Below, in pieces: positions 45,360 to 55,864 of a stretch of DNA of 64,000 bases. This DNA comes from Isochrysis galbana (taxonomy: Eukaryota > Haptophyta > Isochrysidales > Isochrysidaceae). Made by a program: the position numbers and the translations under genes. Numbering within the stretch: the stretch's first letter is position 1; each line of letters begins with the position of its first letter. A model generated the notes under the pieces. That model was not told where the DNA came from and did not search any database. It saw only the letters and a program-made list of their open reading frames with translations. The stretch is from positions 3,053,070 to 3,117,069 of the forward strand of contig CM030934.1 of NCBI GenBank assembly GCA_018136815.1, in the 5' to 3' direction.

Positions 45360-47203
45360 CTAGCGCGTCGAGAAATCCTCGACCCTAAGGGGCATCTCCA
45401 TTAGCCGTTCGAGGCCCTCGCGAGGGGTGATCTGGCCATCAAGAATGGCAGCGACGCCGAAAAGTATCGGATACTTGAGGTCACGGCGATACCTAAAATC
45501 AGCCCACAGTGGCAACACGTGTGAGTAGGGGACATGGGTGCGGGTCGTGGGAATCGTGGTTGCAGGCTCATGTGAGCCCCTCTAGGTGTGGGCACGCAAA
45601 TGGTGTAAGGTAGGCAAATGAACCAAGCCCTAGCATTCTCACCCTTTGACGCGCGCCTCGACAAGCTTAGTGATCGCACGGGAGGTTGCAACGCCCTCGG
45701 CAACTTCTGTGCTCGAGGCAAGAATGTCTTCGAGAGATTCGCCCTTGCCTAATCGAATGCCCACCTACGAACGATTGACAGCCGGGCCGGAAGCGAGGGC
45801 AAGTTACGGGTGCAGAGGTGCAGTGGGAAAAGGAATTGCGCCTCCCCTCGAAATGTTCACCAAAGCGAGGGACCGCTGAGACAGTTAGAATCGCCATATC
45901 TTGGTGGCTGTCACTGTATCGTCGCACCTGTCGATTCCTCGACAGCGGCCCGAAACATGTACCAAATGTGTCCCCCACACCAGACAGACCAAAGACTGTT
46001 GAGGGCTCTCCACCGCACACGACCACCAGCTTGCGCATTTCAGTGCAACCTCGCGTCACAAGCGCCGCCATTGCATTTGTACCTAGCCCAAGACCCTCAC
46101 ACATCCCTGTGGCAGCAAGGGCGAAGATGACTTGGACGCAGTAGGCATAATGCCACAGGCACGTTATGGATCCAAATGGGCGAAGCGAGTACATCGGCGA
46201 TATCATTATGGAAGAGCAGCGCGGACTCGTCAGCTCCAATCCCGGCTCTCACCTGCTGCAAGTGCAATGACATTCTTCATCGCTCCTCCCAGCTCGACCC
46301 CGACGACATCTGGAGAGTAGAGTGCCCGGAAATTGGTGGAGGCAAGCAGTTCCATTAGATCATTCGCGAGCTCACGATCCTCGGACGCGATGGTCACAGC
46401 CGTTACCAGGCCCTCCGCAATCTCGGAAGCGAACGCCGGGCCAGAAAGGAAGGCAAGCGGCCGGTCTGTGCCAAGGCAGTCCTCGAGAACCTGAAGCACG
46501 GCCATGCGAGAGAGGGCTTGAGATGGTAGGCAATGGCGTCAAGTCACCTCGGCCTTGACCGTGACGCCGTCACGGCAACGGCGCGCCGGCTCACCTCGGC
46601 CATGAGCATGAGGGTGGAGGTCTCGATCCCCTTGGAGAGCGAGATCACCGGCACGCCCGGAGGCATCAGGTGTGCCACCTTGGAGAGCGCCTCGCGGGTG
46701 AACTGGACGGGGACCGCGTGGAAAATAAAGTCGGCATCAGAGAGCGCCGAGGCCGCGTCGACAGTCGCCTTGACTGTCGCCGGAAGCTTCACGTGCGACT
46801 GGTGCTGCGTGTTAGTTCCGTTGGCGTTGATTGACGCGGCGACCTCGGGCTTACGTACGATCATGGTCACATTAACTCCCTTGCGCCCGAGCACGTGGGA
46901 CATGGCGGTGCCGAACGATCCTCCGCCTAACACGGCGACGTTAATCTGCGACGCGTTCGACACGTCTGGAGGCGAGGAGGAGGAGGCGAGGCGTCCAGCG
47001 AGGACACGCCGGCCGCGTGATACTCGAACAGCGCCGCCGGTGGCCTGAGGCTGGTTGCGGCGGAAGGAGTAGGCTGCGCGAGGATGGAATTGGCGCATCG
47101 GTACCACCGGGCGCAGTGGTCCGCTCCACGCATCCGCCAGTGCCAGCGTGGCCAGGAGAAGAGAGAGGGAGAGCCTCGGCGAGAAGGCGCCCATCTGAGA
47201 CAT
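45360..47203 (-). CDS. gpsA: plastid-type NAD(P)-dependent glycerol-3-phosphate dehydrogenase
   Basis: Makes sn-glycerol 3-phosphate from dihydroxyacetone phosphate for lipid synthesis. Five exons on the minus strand: 47203-46595, 46490-46253, 46106-45928, 45764-45643, 45492-45360; 426 residues, in phase throughout. The Rossmann motif is VLGGGSFGTAMSHVLGRKG. LSGPAFASEI, VELGGAMKNVIALAAG (with the catalytic Lys), LGLGTNAMAALVTRG, SGVGDTFGTCFGPLSRNR and YPILFGVAAI follow family order. The N-terminal ~75 residues are extra: MSQMGAFSPRLSLSLLLATLALADAWS looks like a signal peptide followed by an Arg/Ser-rich transit-like stretch, as in complex plastids. I chose the ATG at 47203 because the longer frame adds only a CT-rich leader. 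Introns are 85-163 bp with GT-AG ends. Confidence 0.88.
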
Positions 47204-47209
47204 CTCGGC

Positions 47210-47290
47210 CCACGCAGGGGGGGGAAGAGGGAGGGGGAGCGCAGGGACGGGTAGCAGGAGATCTTGGGAGGGAAAGGGGAAAAGGGGGGA
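47210..47290. promoter_or_regulatory. CT-rich (coding strand) leader of gpsA
   Basis: Purine-rich on the plus strand, so pyrimidine-rich upstream of the minus-strand start, in the same arrangement as the other genes. The role is inferred. Confidence 0.35.
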
Positions 47291-48057
47291 AGAAGTGTGC
47301 TCTATCAATAGATACTCCTACCAGTATTCGGAGTCTATATTTATTCGGTTTCATGTAAACAAACTGTACGGAAGTTCACGAAGACGAGGTCATGTGGCTG
47401 GTGGGGACACTGTAGCTGTGGCGCTGTGGCTGGTGATGATAAGAGGAATGTTGAACCGAAGGGAAGCCTACCCCTCGTTGCCAAAAATCTGACATTGGTA
47501 AAGTCTGGCGTTCCGCTCTCTTCCCCGCCCCTCCGGGACTCTCAGCCCCCTCCCCCCCTGGCGAGGGCGAGATCGCCCTCCCGTCCCCTCCGCTCCCTCC
47601 CGTCCCAGGGCGAGATCGCCCTCCCGTCCCCTCCGCTCCGCTTCATCTCGACACGTTGTGCAAACCCCGCGATATTGGATAAATCGTGCTGTTTAAGTGA
47701 ATGCCGACAGCTTGTCGCCCGAACGCGATTCCAGCGGAGAGCCCTCGTGTATACTGTATTGTTTTGAGTTATATCGTATATACATTGAAAAGACAAAGGG
47801 CAGAGTTTCCCGCCTTTATCTGTCAAGACATGTCGCGGAAGCTCCGCCCTTGGAGGCAGCTCAAGAGGCGACCACACCCGACCACACAGCCACAGACACG
47901 TACGCACCACCAAGCAAGAAGGAGCAAGCATCGCGGGAGGCCGCCATATCCGTGCTCACGGGACGATTCAGCTCGGTAAGGCAAAGTCGCGTTCCGTCAA
48001 AAGAGGGCCAGGTTTTTTTTTCGTATCAACGTTTTCTTTTTGGGTAGCCACGATAAT
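47291..48057. other. intergenic, with a 38-bp direct repeat
   Basis: GCGAGATCGCCCTCCCGTCC occurs at about 47571 and 47609. There is otherwise no recognisable gene. Confidence 0.45.
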
Positions 48058-49528
48058 ATTATTATAGCCCGGTCACTCACTCATTTTAACCACTATTTCC
48101 CACCTCCCCTGGGTGTCCAAGGATTCCTTAGGGTCCCCCCCTACCTGCCCCGCCAACTCCCTCCCCCCTCCGAACGACCCCCTCCCGCCCCACGAAGGGC
48201 AATGGCGTCGGTGAGGGACTCCCCTCCCTTCCCCCGCGCGTGGCGGGCTATTTTGGGAGATTGGGGCGGGCGCTCACGGGAGGGAATCAGAGTGGTGAAT
48301 GTGGGGCGCATCACTATTAGAAACGCGGAGCTTCCGCGACGTCCGATCGCCCGCGATCGGCCGAAGAATGGCCTGGAGGTGGTGGCCATGCAGAGCCCAG
48401 AGCTCTCGCGAGCAGGGTGGGGGGTGACTAGTAGGTCGCACGCTGGTTCTTGAGGGTCGCACACACTCGTACTAACCCGTCCTGGCCCCTCGCACCGCAG
48501 GAATGCCTCGATTCGATCCGGCCCGACGCCCATGGCCACGGCCCGATTGACGTCGAGAAGCGCTCGCTTGGACGCCTGGAGGTGCAGCTCCTCATGTGGC
48601 CGTGCGGCGCGACGGGCTGGTCGCGACCGGCCCGTTCAGGGCCTGCTTGTAACCCTCAAAGCCTCCTGGCCCGGCCCCACGCGTTCGCGCCCACCGTTGA
48701 TCCGAAATTTTGAGAGCTAGTGTGTGGCGTGTTCACCTCTCACCTCCGCCTTCACCGCAAAGGCGTGCGCCGTGGCCGCTAGGTACATGGATTTGGCTCC
48801 TGGGGCGGAACCATTTCATGTGATGAGATTTAGATCGCCCTCAGCAAGCTGAGGGGCAAGAGAGCGCCAGCGGCAAGCGCAGTCGCGTGCGAAAGTTGGG
48901 GACTCTGGCCCATTCGGCCCCCTTGGTCTTGTTGTCGATGTTGCGCAGGGCCAACTTCGACGCGATGTGTGCGGCCGGCGGCGGCGATTGGCGTGGCTGC
49001 TAGGGCGGCATCTTTGCAAGTAATGCCTGTTGCGTCATTCTATCTTAGTGGATGGCCGAGAAGGCGCCGGCAGCGCGCCCGGTCGCGGTCGAAAGTCGGG
49101 CACTCGGCCCGTTCGGCCCGGTGACGTTGGCGTGGTCGTCGGCGCCACACACGGCCGACTATGGCGCGATGCGCGCGGGCGGGGGCGGCGATTGGTGTTG
49201 CTGCTAGGGCGGCATATTCGGATTTGGTGCCTGGCAAGCCAATCTATCCCAGTGCAAGACCGAGAAAGCGTCGGCAGCGCGCCCGGTCGCGGTCGAAAGT
49301 CGGGCACTCGGCCCGTTTGGCCAGGTAACGTTGGCATAGTTATCGGCGCCACGCACCGCCGACTATGATGCAATGCGCGCGGGCGGCAGGGGCGATTGGC
49401 GTGGCTGCCCCCATTTTTTTTGCTGATCTCTCATACCAGAACCTATAGAAAGCTTATTTAGGCCTCCATTTGCCCATTACCGATTTCGCCCTCCGCACCC
49501 CCCTAGTGAGTGACCGGGCTAATTATTA
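48058..49528. mobile_element. non-coding element bounded by inverted TAGCCCGGTCACTCACT
   Basis: Left end TAGCCCGGTCACTCACT at 48065-48081; right end is its inverse, AGTGAGTGACCGGGCTA, ending at 49521. The flanks are ATTATTA on both sides (48058-48064 and 49522-49528), although low complexity makes this weak; a TA duplication is the alternative. About 1.46 kb with no transposase, so a non-autonomous inverted-repeat element is the simplest reading. Confidence 0.5.
48860..49412 (+). repeat. 204-bp tandem repeat, about 2.7 copies
   Basis: CGATTGGYGTKGCTGCTAGGGCGGCAT recurs at 48985, 49189 and (shortened) 49393, a 204-bp period. Each copy is preceded by a GGTCGCGGTCGAAAGTCGGG-like block; the first copy is the most diverged. 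It lies inside the inverted-repeat element. Confidence 0.75.
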
Positions 49529-49579
49529 TTACAAAGCTAATCACGCTCCCCCACTCTCTACACACGCGGTAACCCCCAG

Positions 49580-49806
49580 CTACGCGGGCTGAGTTTTCAT
49601 CTTCTTCGTCTTTTTCTTACATCCCTCTTCCCCAATGTCGTTCTGCTGGCAGGCGACGATGTCGCTTGGCTGATCTTGGGTGGCGAGGTCCGTGAAGCGT
49701 GCGAGGACGGCCTTCTTGTTCTCCATGTAGAGTTTGCCAGCTGCTCGGTGCACTTGCACCATGGGATCCGTTTCAGCGTACGCGAGCGCCGTGATGTATT
49801 CCATGC
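49580..49806 (-). other. possible gene fragment
   Basis: A minus-strand frame encodes EYITALAYAETDPMVQVHRA, ENKKAVLARFTDLA and a Lys-rich end KKKTKKMKTQPA. It looks protein-like but matches nothing I recognise. It is cut on its N-terminal side by the LINE tail at 49807. Confidence 0.3.
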
Positions 49807-49965
49807 AGAAAAAAAAAATCTGAAGATTCAGGCTACTACCGCTAGCTATAAAGGACCACGCACTCACGGTACCGACTCACGCCATCGCCTATACCCCAGA
49901 ACACTCACTCCCTTTACACTACCCCCTTCATTCCTTTGTCTTTGGTATCGGGGGGGGGGGCCGCG
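49807..49965 (-). mobile_element. LINE 3' tail, minus orientation
   Basis: A-run 49808-49817 followed by TCTGAAGATTCAGGCTAC and, further in, CCCTTCATTCCTTTGTCTTTGG. This is the reverse complement of the tail at 44341-44374. It is 5'-truncated. Confidence 0.7.
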
Positions 49966-50195
49966 TGCACTACGACGGGCCAAGCGCAAGGCGCAAGGGG
50001 TGGGCTGGGGCAGACCTGTTGTTGGGTGTTCCTGTGGAAGACAAGCGTAAACGCCCTTTGAAACCATCTTATCGTGCCCTCGGGGGGTCTCGGCCCCCGC
50101 CCTGCGGCCCTTCTTCGTCTGCTGCCGCTCTTTCGCGGTGTCTGTCCGCCGCGCGGGGTGTCAACCCGTTAGTATATCGCAAACGGGCGGTTATC

Positions 50196-50768
50196 TTACC
50201 TATTTGCGGGCCAGATCACGTCGTTTTTTTGTAGTTCATTTTTCGTCGTTCTCTTCGCTCTCCTGCGGGCGTGTGTCGCATGCGCGCGCCATGGCTCCCT
50301 TCTGGGGGGCCCCTTGGGGCCCCCCAGAGGGCCAGCTGGGGCGGCTAGCGCGGCGCACGGTTCGTCCGGGGAGCCCGGAACGGGTTCATCGGGAGAACGG
50401 GGCACTGAAAAGATGATTCGAGCCTTGCCTCGTGTAATGAGAGGTAGGCCGTCCAGTCCATGGAGAGGTGACACGGCGGCGTCCGCTAGTCGGTCGACGC
50501 ACGCGTCCGCCGGAAGGTTGGCTAGCAGGGCGGTGGCGGTGGTGACAACTGACGGACCCGCTCCTGTATCGGCGAGAGTGCTGTTGACGGTGAGGGCGGA
50601 GTCGGCTAGTACCACGCCGTCGCGGTTATCGGAGGCACCGTATTTCCAAAGGTCAGTTTCAGACGTGCCAGGCGGGGCGCGAGGACGGAAGGCGCAGTAC
50701 GCGCAGCCGTTGGCGGTCGTCCATACTTTAACGTCGCGGTCGAGATCCTCGAGCCGCGGCGCCGTCAT
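50196..50768 (-). mobile_element. retroelement fossil with retropepsin-like segment
   Basis: A minus-strand frame contains ADTGAGPSVV, an aspartic-protease active-site signature typical of LTR retrotransposons. The rest of the element is not evident. Fragmentary and probably broken; family not assigned. Confidence 0.45.
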
Positions 50769-51110
50769 CGAGGCATCGGAGGGCCGACAGCGAGTGAGGG
50801 CCGCGCGGAGGGCAGGGTGCCCGGCATATCGAGAAATTTGCTAGAAGCGGGCTCGGGCTCGGGACCAGCTGCTCGAGTCACGAAAATCGGCGGACCAGGA
50901 TTTGAGATTTGAGCCCAGGGAGAATCCGAATCTGCACGCCTTGAGTGACCAAGACGAACATAGAAGACGATATATAACGACGAAGGCACGTACTCATGCC
51001 GAAATATTCATGCCAGGAGGCCTGAATACAACACGCCCTTCGCACGCAGCTCAACAGGCACGCGATTCCCGACAAGGAGCGCCGCGCGATGGCCTTCACA
51101 TTCCAGCTTC

Positions 51111-51602
51111 GTGCGTGGCAAGGGTGCGTGGAGCGTGGAGCGGGCAAAGGGCCAGAAGCGCGTACGTGGAATGGATGAGATCTTGGAGTCGGCGAGCGCA
51201 TCTGCGGCTTTCTCTCGGCCATCTGCAATCGAAAACGCCAAGGTTATGGAGCCATCTCAATGGTGGACAATGTACGGCAAACATGTTCCAATGCTTGCAG
51301 CCATTGCACAACAAGTTTTGTCCCAACCAACAGCTGCGTCAGCTGCTGAACGCAATTGGTCGGTGTATGGCCAAATTCATTCTCAAGCGCGTTCGCGTAT
51401 GGCCCATCATGTGGCAGATAAGTTGGTTTTTGCCATGAGTCCATGCATGTGCAAATGCGTGTGCAAAGCGCGGGTTGGCCAGATGTTCCGAAGTGGGAGA
51501 GTGGAGAGTGATGATGACAGCGATGAGGATGATGACGACGATTGGCTTGGTGATGACGCTGTGCACCCCAGTGCTAAGAGTACTCAAAAGTGGCTCGTCT
51601 GA
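51111..51602 (+). mobile_element. hAT transposase C-terminal fragment
   Basis: The frame contains the hAT dimerisation region: SQWWTMYGKHVPMLAAIAQQ, VLSQPTAASAAERNWSVYG, SRMAHHVADKLVF, then an acidic tail DDDSDEDDDDDW and STQKWLV before the stop. This is the last ~140 residues of a hAT transposase; the catalytic core is absent upstream in this window, so the element is a remnant or the rest is highly diverged. Confidence 0.8.
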
Positions 51603-51749
51603 GGACCATATCCATATACCACACACCGTGTGTGAAGATCACAAGATCGCAATATCGCACTACGCACTACAGACCTCAGACTAGTAATATGCGTCGTCGC
51701 GTTGTCCACTTCTACTACTACTTCACTACTTCTACTTCTACTTCCAAAT

Positions 51750-51835
51750 ACGGGGGCAAATACGGAGGGGGTTTCAAATACGGCAATTACGGTCTGTATT
51801 TGGTCTGCGTACAAATACGGTGAATACGTATTTCC
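51750..51835. repeat. AAATACGG repeats (possible hAT subterminal end)
   Basis: At least four AAATACGG copies and inverted ATTTG/CGTATTT pieces occur in 85 bp just 3' of the hAT fragment. hAT transposons often carry clustered short subterminal repeats near their ends. The terminal inverted repeat itself was not identified. Confidence 0.45.
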
Positions 51836-52159
51836 CCTCTAGGGTGGGTTTTCTGGGGCCCAAAGGCCAAAGAAAGGCAAAGGCAAAGGCCACCGGCCAC
51901 CGGATATGTGCTAGGTGCTAGTTACTAGTTACACCTATCCGGCCAGCAAATCCAAAAATCTCGTGATGAATCCTCAATTTGACTTGGTCAATTTTCACCC
52001 TGAGATCTTAAAATAGCTGTTTGACCGCCATGCTTTTAGATAGATTCAGTTGCCTTGTTGCCTTAGACACAATGACAATGAACACCGGCATATGAATACC
52101 GGCGGGGGAGGAGAGTGCGATGGCCGTTGCCCTCCTCTGCGGCATCTTCCGTCGGCCCT

Positions 52160-52237
52160 GGGGGAGAGAGAGCGTGCGCGCGAGAGAGAGGGAGAGAGAG
52201 AGAGAGGGAGGGAGGGAGGGAGGGAGAGGGAGAGGGA

Positions 52238-52332
<95 letters not shown>

Positions 52333-52355
52333 AGGGAGGGAGGGAGAGGGAGCGG
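52160..52355. repeat. (GA)n tract before DNAAF6
   Basis: GA and GGGA runs ending about 40 bp before the ATG at 52396. The longer frames through it are artefacts. Confidence 0.85.
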
Positions 52356-52395
52356 GGGGGGCGGGGGGAGGAAGACAGGGACCGGCGTGGCGAAC

Positions 52396-53016
52396 ATGTC
52401 AGCAGGAGGGACTGCCGACGACTGTGCTGCGCTTGGCAGCATGCTCGAGCAGGCGGAGCAGCCGACGAGCAGCCCGGTGCCCAAGCCGTCGTACGGTTCT
52501 GACGCACCCGTCAAGTACAAGGGGCCCTCGCCAGGCATGATTGGGCCGCCAGCAGCGCGCAGCTCGGCCCCGAAGGGTGTCCAAGCCAAGCCGAAGCAGA
52601 TTGATCCGGGCGCGATCTGGGATGCGGCGGAGGTCGGAGAAGAACCGGACGAGGTGGACGACGGTAGGCCGCAGCCGGAGTTCGACATCATATACAAGCA
52701 GAATGTGTCGCCGGAGGACATGTTCCTAGGCATTGACCCGCTGCGTCACGCGGGAGTCTCCTGCTCCGATGCGCTTGCCCTCCGCATCAAGCTGCCGGAC
52801 TGCAAGCTCGCTGACTTGGATCTAGATGTGCGGCCGACATTTGTCAGGCTGCAGGCACCAAAGTATAAGCTGAAGGCCTACCTGCCTGAAACGGTCGATG
52901 AGAAGAAAGGCAAGGCGACATGGGATAAGGAGACAGAGACGCTCACGGTACACCTACCTGTGATACCCGGGCTCGACAACAAGTTGGTGACGAGCGTCTC
53001 GGATGAGCTGGATTAA
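52396..53016 (+). CDS. DNAAF6: dynein axonemal assembly factor 6 (PIH1D3-like)
   Basis: A cytoplasmic co-chaperone of the PIH family that helps HSP90/R2TP pre-assemble axonemal dynein arms. 206 residues in one exon, close to the ~214 of the human protein. The N-terminus is disordered (Pro/Ser-rich), then PEFDIIYKQNVSPEDMFLGI, the conserved DIIYKQ and EDxFLG signatures. A CS-like beta-sandwich completes it: ALRIKLPDCKLADLDLDVRP, TFVRLQAPKYKLKAYLPETV, GKATWDKETETLTVHLPVIP. The ATG at 52396 was chosen because everything upstream is GA microsatellite. It implies that the organism builds a motile flagellum. Confidence 0.88.
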   Translation: MSAGGTADDCAALGSMLEQAEQPTSSPVPKPSYGSDAPVKYKGPSPGMIGPPAARSSAPKGVQAKPKQIDPGAIWDAAEVGEEPDEVDDGRPQPEFDIIYKQNVSPEDMFLGIDPLRHAGVSCSDALALRIKLPDCKLADLDLDVRPTFVRLQAPKYKLKAYLPETVDEKKGKATWDKETETLTVHLPVIPGLDNKLVTSVSDELD

Positions 53017-53357
53017 GCCCACTAGTTAGGCAGGGAGGGGACGGCACAAGGACCATAGGCAAGCAAGAACGCGTCTTTTGTTTGGACTTCTTTTGATGCT
53101 TGATGGTGCTCTAATTGTGTGTGACGGTCGCACATGTCAATCATGAGGGGTGTGCAGCATGCCTCGCACCACTGCATCACTCACTTCCGTGTTGCATGCT
53201 GCTCGCGCTCGCCCTTGCGTTGTGCATGGTTTGGTGTCGTTGCTGGGTGGCTTCGGCCTTGGTTGATACGCGAGTGTGCGTGGTTGCATATTACAACACT
53301 TGCCGCAGCAGTCAACAGTCATACGTGAGGAATGACCAAGAATTTGCTGTAGTCGTA
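53017..53357. other. 3' flank of DNAAF6
   Basis: T/G-rich sequence likely to include the 3' untranslated region, up to the end of a retroposon at about 53358. No gene. Confidence 0.4.
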
Positions 53358-54212
53358 ATAAAACGGCTGAGCATTAGTGCCGCTACTGCCACTAGCCATG
53401 CACCAACACGACAAGCCACGACACAGCATGACCGCATTATACACCAAGGCACACGAATCTATGCACCTGATTATAACTCTGACAGCCTCTGGCGCGAATC
53501 GGGCAGACCCATTGGGTCCGAGGGCAATGAGGAGGGAGGCAAGCCGGCGGCAGGCGCGGCGGAGGAGACGACTTCGGAGACGCTGACGAGCTGAGGGCTG
53601 AAGCCCGTCACCCGTCAGCAGAGGAAGGCGGCAGGCGGGCTTGGGCGAGGGCGAGGACGGCAGCGGCAAAGCGACATCGAGCGACAACCTACTTTTATAA
53701 GTGGGGGTCAATGGGGGCCTCGCGCCCCCCTCTCTCCATCGCGGACACCCCCCGGGGTGGGCCCGTACATTCAACCTCAGCCCCTGCCCTCTGGCAGGGG
53801 CTGGGCAATCATCATCCTGGCCCAGACCCTTCGTGGGCGCGGGCCGCGACTCGCACTCCCACGCCCATACTGGGCCTGCCCTCGAGCTGACTCCCCCCCC
53901 TCCCCTGGTCGCCAGGCATACAGAGGCCGCAGGGAGGCCCCAATGGCCAGCGTGGCAAGCGTGGGAGAGGCAGGGGGGGCCAGGGGCTGAGCCCCAGCCT
54001 CCACTGCCCCCTGAGCTGCCCTTGCTGGCCCTCTGGGAGCCCCCAAAGGCCCTCTGAGAGCAGGCCGTGGCGCGCCGCATGGCGACGCGCCGCAGGGAGA
54101 GGGGTGGAGGAGAATGGAGAGAGGGAGAGGGGGGGTTTTGCACCCCCCCCCGATGGAGTGCGGTAAGAAACGGGCCCCGTTTGCGTTAGCAAACGGGCGA
54201 AGGGGGGCGGCC

Positions 54213-54914
54213 GGCGACAGGAGAAAGAGAGAGAAAAAAAAACTTCTGAAGATTCTGGGCTACACACCTACTATTTGCGGGACTTCCCTTCGCTAACTAC
54301 ATCGCCCTTATCTTCCCTCCCTCCACCTCTTCCCCTGCCCCCCTTCTTTCCTTTTTCCTCGGTTTCCGGGGTCCGGCCTCGGTGCACTACCTGAGGCCTG
54401 GTTCAGAGTGTGGGGTCCGGACAGGCTTTTTGGATTTGTCGTTGTTGTCGCGCGTGCCTGTCTGGTCTCGCTTTTGTCTGTCTGGGTCGTGGCCAGGTTC
54501 CCTGTCTCTAGCAGCAGCTTTGAGTGGTGTGGTGGTGTTTCAATCTTCTTTGTTCCCTTGGTCCTTGGTCCCCTCGACAACGTGTGCGATCGGCGATCCT
54601 CAGCTTGGTAGCTAGTTCCACTAGTTCCGCGCTGGGCTTTAGTCCGGCTGTGGGTTGTGATTTGTGTGTGCAGCATGCTGTCCACCAGCATGCTGGTCGT
54701 GCTCTCGCTGTTCTCAGTGGTGCGCGGGCACGGCCCGATGGCTTCTGTGCCCACCTGGCTGGGGGGGTCGTCCTGGCGCGGTCGCTTCGGCGACAGCGGC
54801 GTGTCCATGAAAGCTTCGTCCATCGCGGCGAGGGCCGCGGCAGCGAGGGCGGGAGGCGGCGCGCGCTCCATGACCCTATCGTTTTAACGATAGTTCGCGA
54901 CAGGAGGAAGAGAG
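54213..54914 (-). mobile_element. mini-LINE (5' end joined to 3' tail) inside the inner element
   Basis: Minus-strand LINE, body about 54896-54232. The ORF1 start ATGGAGCGCGC is at 54871, encoding MERAPPP...; an open frame of 187 codons runs to 54308; the 3' tail has GTAGCCCAGAATCTTCAGAA and a T-run. The flanks GCGACAGGAGAAAGAGAG (54214-54231) and GCGACAGGAGGAAGAGAG (54897-54914) are a slightly diverged target-site duplication; the empty site is at 33537. The reverse-transcriptase part is missing, giving a 665-bp non-autonomous LINE. Confidence 0.75.
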
Positions 54915-55214
54915 GAAGGGAGTGGCTCAAGACGTCCTTGTGGCAGGTATCGGGGGGCGCAGTCATTTATTTCTTCGAGGACTGCTCGCGGCGCGAGCTG
55001 TAAGGGCCGTTCTGCTTCTCGACGAGAGGTCCCTCCCCCCCCCCCCGGTGTTTTTCCCCGGAGAGTCGGCCGGCGTCGAGGCGTCGACCGGTCCGCCTCA
55101 ATGGGTTTTCCCTCATTGTAACTTGTGGGGAGTTATAATGGGAGCCGGGGGTATGCGAGGGGGGAGATTTGAAGGGATGCATATGTGTATGTGTCTGTGC
55201 CATCACTTCAAGGC

Positions 55215-55665
55215 GTGCGGGGTGTGGCGACGTTTCACCTTCGAGGAGCAAACCGTCCTCGCGCCCGATGGCACAACAAAACACCGCATCTTCCAGCGCG
55301 TGCGCCAGGAGTTGCTCAACCCTACCGACCCGACCAACATCGCCACGAGGGAGAAGACTATTGAATACCTGCAGGTGCAGTGCGCCACAGCCCTACGGAA
55401 AATGGCCAATCCAAAGCTTGCCATCGCCAACAAGCTCACAGCGCTCGACGGCGAGATGAGCGCTGATCGGACGTCGAGTCGACACTTGGACACGATCGGG
55501 CTCGACGCTACGAACGACCGCCTAGCTGAGTCGGTCTTTGGAACGTACGACCGCGTACTTCAACAAAATAAGGGCATCTCGATGGAGGCGGCATCAGCAG
55601 TGGCGCAGAGCATAAGGGCAAAGAGCTTCGTCACGGGCGGCAAAGGAGCAGGACGCCCTTTTTGA
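55215..55665 (+). CDS. element-borne protein segment, unknown family (first)
   Basis: Open segment inside the inner element. It reads RRFTFEEQTVLAPDG, LLNPTDPTNIATREKTIEYL, ALRKMANPKLAIANKL and DATNDRLAESVFGTYDRVLQ. A 'ND..AESVFG' pattern followed by helices gives the impression of a widespread transposon-linked protein of algae, but I cannot name the family. The N-terminal start is not clear, and the true C-terminus may be elsewhere. It is absent from the short copy at 33 kb. Confidence 0.5.
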
Positions 55666-55864
55666 GCTAGCTCGTCTAACGGTAAAGCCCACTAGCCTCC
55701 ACTAGCCACTAGCCCTCCCTCTATATAGTAGTATTACTTTTATTTGATTGGGAAGTCGCAGTTCACTCTTAAGAGCTCATAGACATCCCTATTTGGCTAA
55801 GTAGGTACGGGATGAGCGAGCAATCGACAAGGCTGACCACGCCGAGCTGGACAAATACATCGCC

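Noticed and set aside
48058-49528. CRISPR array
   Set aside because: The 204-bp contiguous tandem units lack short repeats with unique spacers, and the genome is eukaryotic.
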